Of a stretch of DNA of 64,000 nucleotides, positions 16,845-26,218 are shown one piece after another. This DNA is from Pseudothermotoga thermarum DSM 5069 (GTDB lineage Bacteria; Thermotogota; Thermotogae; Thermotogales; DSM-5069), in assembly GCF_000217815.1 (NCBI RefSeq), contig NC_015707.1:682001-746000 (forward strand), in the 5' to 3' direction. Position 1 is the first letter of the stretch. Every line of letters begins with the position of its first letter. The position numbers were made by a program, and so were the translations under genes. Below the pieces are notes generated by a model, which saw only the letters and a list, made by a program, of their open reading frames with translations, did no database searches and was not told where the DNA came from.

Positions 16845-17111
16845 ATGACGATAGACGTTTTTGTGGACATCGTCAAGCAAGGTGTTCAAACTGTAATTTT
16901 GGTTATAACCCCGCCTTTGTTGGTCAGCTTGATCGTAGGACTTGTGATAAGCATATTCCAAGCTGTTACGCAGATACATGAACAAACATTGACGTTTGCT
17001 CCGAAGATTATTCTGGTCCTTTTGACAGTGGCTTTGCTGGGTAGTTGGATGCTTCAAAAACTTGTTGAGTATTCGCAGGAATTGTTGGAAAAGTACATGG
17101 GAATGATCTAG
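16845..17111 (+). CDS. fliQ: Flagellar type III export gate protein FliQ
   Basis: 88-residue protein with two membrane helices; FliQ stabilises the FliP/FliR gate. Seen: ITPPLLVSLIVGLVISIFQA, AVTQIHEQTLTFAPKI (the conserved QExTLxFxPK loop) and GSWMLQKLVEY. ATG 16845 with GGGAGG 8 nt upstream. Confidence 0.97.
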   Translation: MTIDVFVDIVKQGVQTVILVITPPLLVSLIVGLVISIFQAVTQIHEQTLTFAPKIILVLLTVALLGSWMLQKLVEYSQELLEKYMGMI

Positions 17112-17112
17112 G

Positions 17113-17883
17113 TTGGATTGGAAAGTCTTTCTTGAAACCAAGTTTTTGGTTTGGGTTTTGTTTGTTACAAGGTTAGCGGGCATGTTCATGATCGCTCCTT
17201 TTTTTGCAGATTGGTTTTTCCCCTTGCAGCTTAAAATTCCGCTTGTGGTGTTTTTCAGCTGGGCGGCTCTTCCGATGATAAACGAAGTTATTCCTTTGAG
17301 TATAAACGTGATGAGTTTAGTTCTTTCCATGCTGGCAAACTACTTTTTGGGGTTTTTGATTGGTTTTTTTGCAATATTACCTTTTGCCGCTATCTCAATT
17401 GCTGGAGAAATTTTTGGAACACAGATGGTTTTAGCTTTATCGTCGGTCTTCGATCCTCAGCGTGAAGAAACACCAATCCTTGGAGAATTCGTTTACGTTG
17501 TTGGTTTATACGTGTTTGTGGCTTTGAACGGACATTTGTTGCTCCTGCAAGCAATTGTTGAGTCAACCAGCAAAGTACCTTTGTCACAGACGATTTTAAA
17601 GCCAAATATCGTATCATTGGTTTTGGAAAAAAGCGGAGAAATGTTTGTAGTCGCGATGAAATTTGGTTTTCCGATAATTGCGTTCATGCTTGTCGTAACT
17701 TTGGCACTTGGAATACTCTCACGATTGATTCCGCAGATGAACGTTTTTATGGTCGGAATGCCTTTAAAGATTTTGGTTGGTTTAATCTTGTTTCTTGGGA
17801 TGATACCGGTATGGGCGGACGTTTTTTCGCAAATTTCGGTGCGTCTGATGAATTTTGTGGAGAATTTTGTCAAAAATCTTTGA
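17113..17883 (+). CDS. fliR: Flagellar type III export gate protein FliR
   Basis: 256 residues, about six membrane helices, completing the FliPQR gate. Recognisable blocks: VLFVTRLAGMFMIAPFF near the start, AISIAGEIFGTQMVLAL in the middle, and LSRLIPQMNVFMVGMPLKILVG near the end. TTG start one nucleotide after the fliQ stop. Coupled to flhB, whose ATG follows 2 nt after the fliR stop. Confidence 0.96.
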   Translation: MDWKVFLETKFLVWVLFVTRLAGMFMIAPFFADWFFPLQLKIPLVVFFSWAALPMINEVIPLSINVMSLVLSMLANYFLGFLIGFFAILPFAAISIAGEIFGTQMVLALSSVFDPQREETPILGEFVYVVGLYVFVALNGHLLLLQAIVESTSKVPLSQTILKPNIVSLVLEKSGEMFVVAMKFGFPIIAFMLVVTLALGILSRLIPQMNVFMVGMPLKILVGLILFLGMIPVWADVFSQISVRLMNFVENFVKNL

Positions 17884-17885
17884 GG

Positions 17886-18947
17886 ATGGATATACAACTT
17901 TTTGCCGATCCTGAGAAAACGGAAAAACCAACTCCGCGTAGAAGAAAAAAAGCTAGAGAAGAAGGTCAAGTCGCAACCTCTAGGGAACTAAACATGGCTG
18001 TTTCTTTCATTGCATCGGCTTTTGCGATGAGGTTTCTTTTTCAAAGATTGGTTTTGGCTTTGGAAAAAACCAGTTTTGAGTTTTTCACGTTAAATGGATA
18101 TGAGCAACAGCTGGATTCTTTCGGCCAAAACTTGCTGTGGCAATTCACGCATGTTTTGTTGATAGTCGCAATGATTTTCATGGTGACAATACTTGCCGCG
18201 GTCTTTGTTGGAAGCCTTCAAACTAAATTCTTCTTTTCCTTTAAACCTTTAAGAATTGATCTAAAAAGAATCAATCCAGTTGAAGGTTTTAAAAGGATGT
18301 TTTCGTTAAGAAGTCTTTTTGAGCTTATTAAATCGATCTTCAAGATGGTCATAGTTGGATACGTGGGTTATTCGATCGTAAGAAAAAATTGGAAAACTTT
18401 TGCACTTTACAGCGATATGGATCTTTTTGAAGCTTCGAAAAAACTTTTTGTTCTTCTTTATGAAGTCATGTTTCAATGCGGGTTAGCGTTGTTGGCGCTT
18501 GCTTTTTTTGATTATTTTTACCAATGGTGGGAATTTGAAAAAAGCCTTCGAATGACCAGGCAAGAACTCAAAGAAGAGTACAGAGAAGTCGAAGGAAGTC
18601 CAGAGATAAAGCGAAAACAACGCGAAATTATGATAAGGCTTGCTCGTGGACGTATGTTGCAAGAGGTGCCCAAAGCGGATGTTGTTGTTACAAATCCAAC
18701 CCACATTGCCGTTGCTTTAAAATACGATGCGGAGGAAATGGAAGCACCAATTGTACTTGCAAAAGGGTTGGATGAACTTGCCCAAAAAATCGTTGAAATT
18801 GCAAGGCAAAATAACATTCCAATCGTGAGAAACCCACAGGTTGCAAGGCAGCTTTATTATTCTGTTGAAGTTGGAGAACAGATCCCTCCAACACTTTACC
18901 GCGCCGTTGCAGAAATTCTTGCTTATGTTTACTCACTTAAAACTTAA
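17886..18947 (+). CDS. flhB: Flagellar type III secretion substrate-switch protein FlhB
   Basis: 353 residues: four-helix membrane part plus cytoplasmic domain with the autocleavage motif NPTH (VVVTNPTHIAVALKYD), which controls the switch from hook to filament export. The start MDIQLFADPEKTEKPTPRRR matches the usual FlhB N-terminus, so ATG 17886 is chosen; the longer frame runs through fliR. GAGG directly abuts this ATG, so initiation is probably by coupling to fliR termination. Confidence 0.95.
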   Translation: MDIQLFADPEKTEKPTPRRRKKAREEGQVATSRELNMAVSFIASAFAMRFLFQRLVLALEKTSFEFFTLNGYEQQLDSFGQNLLWQFTHVLLIVAMIFMVTILAAVFVGSLQTKFFFSFKPLRIDLKRINPVEGFKRMFSLRSLFELIKSIFKMVIVGYVGYSIVRKNWKTFALYSDMDLFEASKKLFVLLYEVMFQCGLALLALAFFDYFYQWWEFEKSLRMTRQELKEEYREVEGSPEIKRKQREIMIRLARGRMLQEVPKADVVVTNPTHIAVALKYDAEEMEAPIVLAKGLDELAQKIVEIARQNNIPIVRNPQVARQLYYSVEVGEQIPPTLYRAVAEILAYVYSLKT

Positions 18948-18974
18948 GTTATAATTTTTAAAGGGAGTTTCAGT

Positions 18975-21011
18975 ATGAAAAACATAGACGTTGTGGTTGC
19001 AATTTTGATAGTTTCGATAGTGTTTTTAATGATTCTGCCTTTACCAGCCTTCGTGCTGGATTTTTTCCAATTGCTGAACATTTCCATCTCCATGGTCATA
19101 TTGTTTTCAACCATGTACGTCAAACATGCCCTTGATATATCCTCATTTCCCACCTTGCTCCTCATAGTCACGCTTTTCAGACTTGGGCTAAACGTTGCCT
19201 CCACGAGATTGATTCTACTTGAAGGTGAGAAATTTCAAGGAAAAGTTATAAGAACCTTTGGAGAGTTTGTTGTTAAGGGTGATTACGTCGTCGGTTTGAT
19301 AGTGTTCATAATTTTGGTTATAATTCAGTTCATCGTCATCACCAGGGGTGCTGAAAGAATTGCCGAAGTCGCTGCAAGGTTTACGCTCGATGCAATGCCA
19401 GGAAAACAGATGAGTGTGGATGCAGATTTGAACGCAGGCCTTATAACTGAAGAAGAAGCAAGAAAAAGAAGGGATCTCATCAGAAGAGAGGCAGACTTTT
19501 ATGGAGCAATGGATGGTGCCACAAAGTTTGTGCGAGGCGATGCGATAGCAAGCATAATAATCGTTTTTGTCAACATTCTTGGGGGTCTTTTGATAGGAAT
19601 TTTGAAACATGGTTTAAGCGTAGCCGAAGCCGCTAGAGTTTATGCCTTGTTGACCGTCGGAGATGGTTTGGTAACGCAGATTCCTGCCCTTTTGGTTTCA
19701 ACTGCGACTGGTATTTTAGTTTCCAGAGCGGCTTCAAAGGAAAACCTTGGGCAGGATTTGGTAAGGGAGCTTACGGCAGAAAGAAAGGTACTTTTCATCA
19801 GTGGAGTAATGTTGATTTTTCTTGGAATTGCCACACCATTGCCTTTCACAAGCACCATAATTGGCTTAGCTTTTGTGTTGCTTGCAATTTACACAACCAG
19901 ATTGGCGCCACAACCTGAAAAAACACCGGCGGTTGCGGCTCCAACCGTTGTAAAGCCAATATTGACGACACCTCAAGAGGTAGCAGATGTTTTGCAGACT
20001 GATACAGTGGAAATCGAAATAGGATACGGTTTGTTGCCGCTTGCCGATCCATCTCAAGGTGGAGATCTTTTGGAAAGAATCACCATGATAAGAAAGCAAA
20101 TTGCCTTCGATTTGGGGTTGGTTCTTTCACCTATAAGGGTGCGTGACAGTGTTTTACTTAAGCCGAACGAGTACGTCATAAAAATACGCGGTGCAGAAGT
20201 TTCAAGATATGAACTAGTTCCAAACAGGTTGCTTGCAATCAACCCCGGTACTGCTTCTCAGAAAATAGCTGGAATACCAACGAAAGAGCCTGCCTTTGGA
20301 ATGCAAGCTTTTTGGATAGAACCAGCGAGAAAAGATGAGGCTACAAAGTTAGGTTATACAGTTGTGGATCCTCCGACTGTTTTTGCAACTCATTTGACGG
20401 AAACTCTCAAACGTAATGCGGCAGATTTGCTTGGTACAAGAGAATTCAACCTGTTGCTCGATGGTTTAAGGGAAAAGTTCCCGCAACTTGTCAGTGACCT
20501 TATACCATCTGTTCTAAAAGCAGGAGATGTTAAAAAGATTTTGCAAAGACTTTTGGCTGAACAAGTTTCCATCAGGAATCTTCCCTTGATTTTCGAAACT
20601 CTTCTTGAATACGGTGAAAAGAGTACAGATATAGTGTATTTGACTGAGCAAGTTAGAAGGGCTTTAAAGCGGCAAATTGCACAATCGGTTCAAGCCGAGG
20701 ATGGAAAGATCCACGCCGTTGGGCTTGACCATGGACTTGAAAAAAGATTGGCCGAATCAATCCAAGATGTGGCTGGTGAAAGAAAAATAGTTTTAAACCC
20801 GCAGATTTTAAGGGAGATAATGGAAAGTATATCCAAGCAGCTTGAACTGCTTATGAGAAAAGGTTATATGCCGGTTGTGGTGTGCTCTGGTGCCATCAGA
20901 CCGTACTTGGCTTCAACGGTGAGAAAGTTTTTGCCAAACGTCCCTGTTATCGCTTATGAAGAAATTCCTGAAGACATTACCTTGCAAGTGGAAGGTGTGG
21001 TTAAACTGTGA
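18975..21011 (+). CDS. flhA: Flagellar type III export apparatus protein FlhA
   Basis: 678 residues. The N-terminal membrane domain contains the FHIPEP signature region (FPTLLLIVTLFRLGLNVASTRLIL, and EVAARFTLDAMPGKQMSVDADLNAG with the conserved charged residues of the proton channel). The C-terminal cytoplasmic ring domain docks export chaperones and substrates. ATG 18975 after AAAGGGAG. The start of flhF overlaps its stop by 4 nt. Confidence 0.97.
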   Translation: MKNIDVVVAILIVSIVFLMILPLPAFVLDFFQLLNISISMVILFSTMYVKHALDISSFPTLLLIVTLFRLGLNVASTRLILLEGEKFQGKVIRTFGEFVVKGDYVVGLIVFIILVIIQFIVITRGAERIAEVAARFTLDAMPGKQMSVDADLNAGLITEEEARKRRDLIRREADFYGAMDGATKFVRGDAIASIIIVFVNILGGLLIGILKHGLSVAEAARVYALLTVGDGLVTQIPALLVSTATGILVSRAASKENLGQDLVRELTAERKVLFISGVMLIFLGIATPLPFTSTIIGLAFVLLAIYTTRLAPQPEKTPAVAAPTVVKPILTTPQEVADVLQTDTVEIEIGYGLLPLADPSQGGDLLERITMIRKQIAFDLGLVLSPIRVRDSVLLKPNEYVIKIRGAEVSRYELVPNRLLAINPGTASQKIAGIPTKEPAFGMQAFWIEPARKDEATKLGYTVVDPPTVFATHLTETLKRNAADLLGTREFNLLLDGLREKFPQLVSDLIPSVLKAGDVKKILQRLLAEQVSIRNLPLIFETLLEYGEKSTDIVYLTEQVRRALKRQIAQSVQAEDGKIHAVGLDHGLEKRLAESIQDVAGERKIVLNPQILREIMESISKQLELLMRKGYMPVVVCSGAIRPYLASTVRKFLPNVPVIAYEEIPEDITLQVEGVVKL

Positions 21012-22117
21012 AGATGAAGAAATACATTGTAACGGATATCAGGCAGGCTTTAGAGCAAATAAGGAAAGATCTTGGCGAGGACGCCATAATCTTGAGCACG
21101 CGAAGTTTTAGAAAAGGTGGTTTTTTCGGCATAGGAGGTAAAAAGTTTCTTGAGGTAACAGCCGTTGTGGATGAAAAGGAAGAGAAAAAGAAAGAAGACT
21201 TGGAAGTTTACAAATTGCAGGAATTACTTGTAAAAAGCAAGGAAAAAAGATATGAGGAAGAACTTACCGAAATAAAACAGATGTTGAAAGAAATGAAAAC
21301 AATGGTTCTTTCGATCAAGCGAGAAGACTTGTCAGAGGATTTGAAGGCACTTTCGAAAGCTTTTGAAATTCAAGATATAGATTCTGAAATTTCCAATAAG
21401 ATTTTGGAGTACATCAGGTTAAGCTACGGTAATCTCAAAGTCGATGAAACCATTCTTGAAAAGTTGACCGATTACTTTCAACCATTTTTGAAAACAGAAA
21501 TTCCCATCCTTCAAGGTGTTGTTATGTTTGTAGGTCCAACCGGGGTTGGAAAGACAACAACGCTTGCAAAAATAGCTGCAAGGTTGAAACTTGTCGAGAA
21601 AAAGAATGTTGCGATTCTCACCCTGGATACATATCGAATTGCCGCGGCGGAGCAATTGAAAATCTATGCAAATATCATGGATATTCCCATGAGAGTTGCT
21701 TACACACCTATGGAGGCAAAGATCGAACTGGAAGCCATGAGATCGTTTGATGTGGTTTTAATCGATACCGCTGGAAGAAGCCCTAACAACGAAATACAGA
21801 TAAGTGAACTTAAAGCCCTTGCTGAAACTATTTCTCCCAACATTTGTTTTCTCGTGCTAGCCATGAATTACAAATATTCGGACATAAAGGACATGGTCAA
21901 AAGATTCTCGGTGGCGAAATTTTCACACGTGATACTCACGAAAATGGATGAGACCAAATCTTACGGTCATCTTTTGAACGTGCCATACACAACTGGTGTG
22001 CCATTGGCCTACGTCACCAACGGCCAAAGGGTCCCTGAGGATATAATTGAAGCAAACAGAATAGAACTTTCACATCTTTTGGCAAAAGAGGTGCTGCGCT
22101 CTGTCAGATCAAGCTGA
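21008..22117 (+). CDS. flhF: SRP-type GTPase FlhF, flagellar placement factor
   Basis: 369-residue SIMIBI GTPase, homologous to Ffh and FtsY, that controls where and how many flagella are built. N-terminal basic B domain (KKYIVTDIRQALEQIRKDLGEDA), then NG domain with G1 GPTGVGKTTTL, DTYRIAAAEQL, G3 DTAGRS and G4 TKMDE. GTG 21008 overlaps the flhA stop. Its activator FlhG is encoded directly after. Confidence 0.97.
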   Translation: MKMKKYIVTDIRQALEQIRKDLGEDAIILSTRSFRKGGFFGIGGKKFLEVTAVVDEKEEKKKEDLEVYKLQELLVKSKEKRYEEELTEIKQMLKEMKTMVLSIKREDLSEDLKALSKAFEIQDIDSEISNKILEYIRLSYGNLKVDETILEKLTDYFQPFLKTEIPILQGVVMFVGPTGVGKTTTLAKIAARLKLVEKKNVAILTLDTYRIAAAEQLKIYANIMDIPMRVAYTPMEAKIELEAMRSFDVVLIDTAGRSPNNEIQISELKALAETISPNICFLVLAMNYKYSDIKDMVKRFSVAKFSHVILTKMDETKSYGHLLNVPYTTGVPLAYVTNGQRVPEDIIEANRIELSHLLAKEVLRSVRSS

Positions 22118-22928
22118 GGGTTTGCGGGCCGACGGCACAAAGATAATAAGTGTAACGAGTGGAAAAGGCGGGGTTGGAAAAACGGTTATAGCCGTAAATC
22201 TTGCCATTGTTTTGGCTCAAAGGGGTCATAGTGTTTTGCTCTTCGATGCGGATGTTGGATTTGCCAACGCGGAAATATTGATGGGAATAGTACCAAAATA
22301 CACGATAAAGGATTTTCTTAGAGGTAAAATCTCATTGGAAGAGACTATTTTTAGAACACCATTTCAGGTTGATTTGATAAGTTCCGGCATGGATGTGGAA
22401 GACATAATCACCTTCAACCTTCAAACAAAAAGCGATTTGTACAATGAATTTCAACGCATCGTAAGCAGGTACGAATACATAGTTTTTGATTTTCCACCTG
22501 GTTTCAACGAGAAATTGGAGGAATTTTATGTTCAATCCGATCATCTTGTTTTAGTGACAACAACGGAACCCACATCGCTTGTGAATGCTTACACCTTTTT
22601 GAAGATCATGACCATCAAAGGTTTGGATCCTGAAAGTTTTCACCTTGTGGTTAATATGGTTAAAGATATGCGCGACGGAAGAAGGATAGCGGACAAGTTC
22701 ATCGCAGTAGTTGAAAAGTTCACTGGCGTACTGATAACTTCTGCACATGTTGTGAAAAACGATTCAACGGTTAAAGAAAGTGTCACACACCAAGTGCCTT
22801 TTGTTGTAAGCAAAGCAAATTCTCAGCCGGTGTTTGCGATCCACGGTATAGCGGATACCATAACCAAAAAAGCTGTTCAAAGAAAACTCAGCTTTTTTGA
22901 CAGACTAAGAATGATCTTTGGAGGATAA
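22101..22928 (+). CDS. flhG: MinD-like ATPase FlhG (YlxH), flagellar number regulator
   Basis: Deviant-Walker ATPase with TSGKGGVGKT, FDADVGFAN and FDFPPGFNE; it stimulates FlhF GTPase activity and limits flagella. Established for the family: the activating N-terminal motif is DQAxxLR. Here in-frame codons before the nominal TTG 22122 read SDQAEGLR, so the true start must lie upstream. The only well-placed codon is CTG 22101, 7 nt after GAGGTG (22088-22093), giving a 275-residue protein that overlaps flhF by 17 nt. A start at TTG 22122 would delete the activation motif. Confidence 0.93.
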   Translation: MSDQAEGLRADGTKIISVTSGKGGVGKTVIAVNLAIVLAQRGHSVLLFDADVGFANAEILMGIVPKYTIKDFLRGKISLEETIFRTPFQVDLISSGMDVEDIITFNLQTKSDLYNEFQRIVSRYEYIVFDFPPGFNEKLEEFYVQSDHLVLVTTTEPTSLVNAYTFLKIMTIKGLDPESFHLVVNMVKDMRDGRRIADKFIAVVEKFTGVLITSAHVVKNDSTVKESVTHQVPFVVSKANSQPVFAIHGIADTITKKAVQRKLSFFDRLRMIFGG

Positions 22929-22942
22929 AGGGTGATTTTTTC

Positions 22943-23626
22943 ATGACAGAACACGCCATGCCCGTTGAGGCAAGTTCCGTACTCAGACCTGGTATGCCTT
23001 TGATTATAAAGTACATCGACAAAAAGGGTGATGAATGGGATTTCAAAAGCACGATACACGATATAAACTTTGAACGAGGAATAATGAAAATTGGTATGCC
23101 TAGTTATAAGGGACGTTTTGTTCCAATTGCAGCTGGAGAACCCATTCATGTCACGGCCGTAGCTGAAAAAGTCGTTTACACTTTCGACAGCAGAGTGATA
23201 AATTATGGCAGAGACGAGCAAAACTTTTTGGTGATGTACATAGCGTTCCCAAGGACAGTCAAACGCGTTCAAAGAAGAAGGTACGTCAGAATACCGTTGG
23301 TTCTAGAAGGAACGTTTAAAATACCTGGGCAAGAGGAAGTTTATAGATTTGTGACTAAAGATTTCAGTGCCGGTGGCATTTTGATGTGTACAAAGCAGCT
23401 TTTACAGGTAGGTCAACCTATTTTGATAACCCTTGACCTTGGCTCAATCAAACTTGAAGATCAAAAAGCCCAAGTGGTTAGATACGTGGGAAAAAATGAT
23501 GTCACTGGGCTGCACGAATACGGTGTACAATTCTTAGAGGTACCGCCGCAACTTGAGAAAGCCTTGGTTGTTTACGTTTTCCAACAAGAATTGAAGATGA
23601 GGAAAGCTTCAGGAAGGGAGGATTGA
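22943..23626 (+). CDS. PilZ domain protein, YcgR-like flagellar brake
   Basis: 227 residues. The N-terminal half resembles the YcgR N-domain and the C-terminal half is a PilZ domain with both cyclic di-GMP signatures: RRRYVRIP (RxxxR) near residue 115 and DFSAGG (DxSxxG) about 35 residues later. By analogy it would bind c-di-GMP and slow flagellar rotation. It sits between flhG and cheC in the motility operon. ATG 22943 has a weak site (AAAGGGTGA). Confidence 0.9.
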   Translation: MTEHAMPVEASSVLRPGMPLIIKYIDKKGDEWDFKSTIHDINFERGIMKIGMPSYKGRFVPIAAGEPIHVTAVAEKVVYTFDSRVINYGRDEQNFLVMYIAFPRTVKRVQRRRYVRIPLVLEGTFKIPGQEEVYRFVTKDFSAGGILMCTKQLLQVGQPILITLDLGSIKLEDQKAQVVRYVGKNDVTGLHEYGVQFLEVPPQLEKALVVYVFQQELKMRKASGRED

Positions 23627-23627
23627 C

Positions 23628-24236
23628 ATGGAACTCACGGAAAGACAATTGGACCTTTTGAAAGAGATAGGGAATATAGGAACTGGGAACGCGGCAACTG
23701 CCTTGTCAACTTTGGTCAACAAGAAGGTGGAAATATCGGTTCCAAGCGCTCAAGTTGTGCCAATATCAAAACTTCTTTTCATGTTTGAAAATCCGGAAGA
23801 TATTGTTGTAGGAGTAAGGATGAGCGTGTCTGGGGATTTGAAAATGGATGTACTTTTGATCCTGGATAGGCCGACCACAAGAAGGATAATAACAGATTTG
23901 CTTGGTAATCCTTGTGAAGATATAACCCAGCTTGACGAGTTAACCGCATCGGCTTTAAAGGAAATAGGAAATATAATGTGTGGTTCTTACATAACCGCGC
24001 TTGCAGAATTCACGGAATTCTACCTTGACCCAACTCCCCCAGAGCTTACTATAGACATGCTTGCAGCTATAGTTGCCGAAGCAGTTTTGGAAAGGTATTA
24101 TGAATTCGAAGAAAACGTTGTAGTAGTTGAAACGCAAATAAGTATGGAAGGCGTGCAATCGATAACTTCTTACATGTTCTTGATTCCCGGAAAGGATTGC
24201 CTTGATAAGATCTTCAAGAAGGTGGGAATAGCATGA
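23628..24236 (+). CDS. cheC: CheY-P phosphatase CheC
   Basis: 202 residues, the CheC/CheX/FliY fold with both pseudo-symmetric active sites: LLKEIGNIGTGNAATAL with E13/N16 and a second copy ALKEIGNIMCGSYITAL. It dephosphorylates CheY-P in adaptation, stimulated by CheD. ATG 23628 has a GGGAGG site. The cheD gene overlaps its stop codon, matching the known physical CheC-CheD complex (well studied in T. maritima). Confidence 0.97.
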   Translation: MELTERQLDLLKEIGNIGTGNAATALSTLVNKKVEISVPSAQVVPISKLLFMFENPEDIVVGVRMSVSGDLKMDVLLILDRPTTRRIITDLLGNPCEDITQLDELTASALKEIGNIMCGSYITALAEFTEFYLDPTPPELTIDMLAAIVAEAVLERYYEFEENVVVVETQISMEGVQSITSYMFLIPGKDCLDKIFKKVGIA

Positions 24237-24715
24237 CAAGGAAAGTGATAATTGGTATAGGCGAAATAGCAATAGAAAGTAATCCTTGTGTGCTTGTGAC
24301 ACTTGGACTTGGGTCTTGCGTTGGCGTGTGCATGAGAGACCCTGTTGCTAAAATTGGAGGAATGGCTCATGTAATGCTTCCAGAAAGTCCTGGTAAGGAT
24401 GTCAAAACACCCGGAAAGTATGCGGATACCGCTGTGGACTATTTGGTGGAGAAACTCGTCGAAAGGGGAGCTGTGAAATCCAGACTGGAAGCAAAGATAG
24501 CCGGAGGAGCTTCGATGTTTGAGTCAGGTTCAATGAACATCGGCCAAAGAAACGTTGAGGCAGTTAAAAATCGATTGAAATTTCACGGTATACCGTTGAA
24601 AGCCGAGGACACAGGTGGCAACCGTGCAAGGAGTATTGAATACAACATAGAGACTGGTAAGCTTCTTATCAGAAAAGTTGGAGGAGGAGAAACTGTTCAA
24701 ATCATCGAAATATAA
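24233..24715 (+). CDS. cheD: Chemoreceptor glutamine deamidase CheD
   Basis: 160 residues. It deamidates glutamines on methyl-accepting chemoreceptors and binds CheC. Catalytic Cys29 (LGLGSCVGVCM) and His46 (GGMAHVMLP) are visible. The ATG overlaps the cheC stop (ATGA). It completes the chemotaxis adaptation pair. Confidence 0.97.
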   Translation: MTRKVIIGIGEIAIESNPCVLVTLGLGSCVGVCMRDPVAKIGGMAHVMLPESPGKDVKTPGKYADTAVDYLVEKLVERGAVKSRLEAKIAGGASMFESGSMNIGQRNVEAVKNRLKFHGIPLKAEDTGGNRARSIEYNIETGKLLIRKVGGGETVQIIEI

Positions 24716-24733
24716 CAAGAAAGGTGAAATGTC

Positions 24734-25471
24734 GTGTTCAAGCAAGACGAAGAGAAGATAATCAAAGAAATGCTGCCAATGGTGAAGATGATAGCACTTG
24801 ATTTGAAAAACAACCTTCCAAAAAACGTTGAACTGGACGATTTGATACAGGAAGGAGTTCTCGCTTTAATTGCGGCAATAAGAAGGTACGACCCGAAGAA
24901 AGGTGTAAACATCCACAGATATGCAATAAAAAGAGTCAAGGGGGCAATGTACGATTATCTCAGAAAGATAGATTGGATGCCAAGAAATCTTAGAAGAAAC
25001 ATAAAAGAAGTGGAAAAGGCCATTTACGAACTTGAGCCAAGCTTGGGGCGTTTTCCAACGATTGAGGAAATTTCGATGTACACTGGTTTGACGACAGCGG
25101 AAGTGAAAAGAGCCTTAGATGAAATGGTTAGAAAACAGTTTCTAATGCTTGATCAATATTTGTACGACGAGGAAACGTTTTTGGATCAACTTAAAGACGA
25201 CGACGAACCGTTTAAGCAAGCTCAGAGGGAAATTTTGCTTGAAGATCTTACCCAAGCTATATCGAGGCTTGATCCAAAGGAACAACTGGTTCTTTCCTTG
25301 AGATTTGAACAAGATCTTTCTTTGAAAGAAATAGGTCTAATAATAGGAGCAAGTGAATCGCGAGTTTCGCAAATAATTTCTTCGGCGTTGATAAAGATAA
25401 AGAACTTTTTGATGGGTGGAGAGCATGATAACTCCGGTGGATCTTCAGGTAGTGATAGTGAGGGGAAATGA
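24734..25471 (+). CDS. fliA: RNA polymerase sigma factor for flagellar operons (sigma-28, FliA)
   Basis: 245-residue sigma-70 family factor. Region 2 (LDDLIQEGVLALIAAIRRYDPKKG, RYAIKRVKGAMYDYLRKIDW), region 3 and a region 4 helix-turn-helix (LSLKEIGLIIGASESRVSQI) match FliA/SigD. GTG start 24734. It directs late flagellar and chemotaxis genes; no clear sigma-28 promoter was recognised in this window. The next small gene begins inside its 3' end. Confidence 0.96.
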   Translation: MFKQDEEKIIKEMLPMVKMIALDLKNNLPKNVELDDLIQEGVLALIAAIRRYDPKKGVNIHRYAIKRVKGAMYDYLRKIDWMPRNLRRNIKEVEKAIYELEPSLGRFPTIEEISMYTGLTTAEVKRALDEMVRKQFLMLDQYLYDEETFLDQLKDDDEPFKQAQREILLEDLTQAISRLDPKEQLVLSLRFEQDLSLKEIGLIIGASESRVSQIISSALIKIKNFLMGGEHDNSGGSSGSDSEGK

Positions 25472-25730
25472 ATTATCACAAAATGCTGCGCAGGTTTTGA
25501 ATGCGCATTCTGTTGTGCTACAACTTTTACAATCGGAATTGATTAGAAAATCTCAACAAGAGACAAAACAAGTTAATCCTGAAAATAAAATCGAAGACAA
25601 GCTGGTTAAATCCTCCGTTGAAGAGGAAGCAAAAAGAGGCAGTTATCAGATGAACTACAGCCGTCGCCAAAAAATCATCGAACCTTTGAAAGAAGAAAGC
25701 AAAGGCTGCATTTTGGATGTGAGACTATGA
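25425..25730 (+). CDS. Small protein of unknown function encoded after fliA
   Basis: 101 residues, no signal or membrane segment. The N-terminal third is MITPVDLQVVIVRGNEL plus a helical, glutamine-rich stretch; the rest is strongly charged (many K/E) and probably disordered or coiled. ATG 25425 has GGAG at 25418-25421 and lies within the fliA 3' end (47-nt overlap). From memory, short PxDLQ-starting proteins occur near fliA in other flagellated bacteria, but no function is known to me. Tight packing in the motility operon suggests a flagellar role. Confidence 0.75.
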   Translation: MITPVDLQVVIVRGNELSQNAAQVLNAHSVVLQLLQSELIRKSQQETKQVNPENKIEDKLVKSSVEEEAKRGSYQMNYSRRQKIIEPLKEESKGCILDVRL

Positions 25731-26218
25731 TTGGTTACATTTCCACCAAAAAGATAGATGAAAAATACGTTGGAGGGCTTTTGATCGTTGATCAAGCCGG
25801 AATTCCTTTGGAATTCAAATATACAGAGCCTGTGATTCCAACTCAGCTACAAAAAATACTTTACGGAAAGTCCCTCGAAACGTATCTCTACGTTGAAGTC
25901 ATAGGAAAAAATTTGCTTAAAAAAGCCGAGAACAAGTGTGAATTTTATTTCACCGATACCCCCATATTAGTTGATTGTGCAGAAAATGTTTTCTTCATCA
26001 CTTACCATCCCTCAATTGTTGAAGAGGTTCAAAAAATTTCTGCCGAGGAATGTGTAATTCCAGCTCAAAGTGGTTCAATAAAAGTCTCGGCGGCGAAAGA
26101 GATCAAGCAGGAAACTTTGGAAAAATTGGTAAAAATGCTTGAAGAAATCGATGTCATGGAACCTTTTCAAAGGCTTCAGAAGGCGCTTGAATACGTATGC
26201 AGATCATCCGCTGGTTGA
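25727..26218 (+). CDS. Conserved protein of unknown function in the motility operon
   Basis: 163 residues, soluble, ATGA overlap with the preceding gene. The notable block is GYISTKKIDEKYVGGLLIVD, then GIPLEFKYTEPVIPTQLQ and KILYGKSLETYLYVEVIG. I recall a similar pattern (GGxxVVDxxGxPLEF ... LYG) in uncharacterised proteins of Planctomycetes and others, so it is likely a real domain family. The second half has an amphipathic helical end (LEKLVKMLEEIDVMEPF). The pairing with the two neighbours suggests a small complex. Function not assigned. Confidence 0.75.
   Translation: MIGYISTKKIDEKYVGGLLIVDQAGIPLEFKYTEPVIPTQLQKILYGKSLETYLYVEVIGKNLLKKAENKCEFYFTDTPILVDCAENVFFITYHPSIVEEVQKISAEECVIPAQSGSIKVSAAKEIKQETLEKLVKMLEEIDVMEPFQRLQKALEYVCRSSAG

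Noticed and set aside
17811-17885. Longer FlhB start inside fliR
   Set aside because: The extra 25 residues do not match FlhB, while MDIQLFA at 17886 does.
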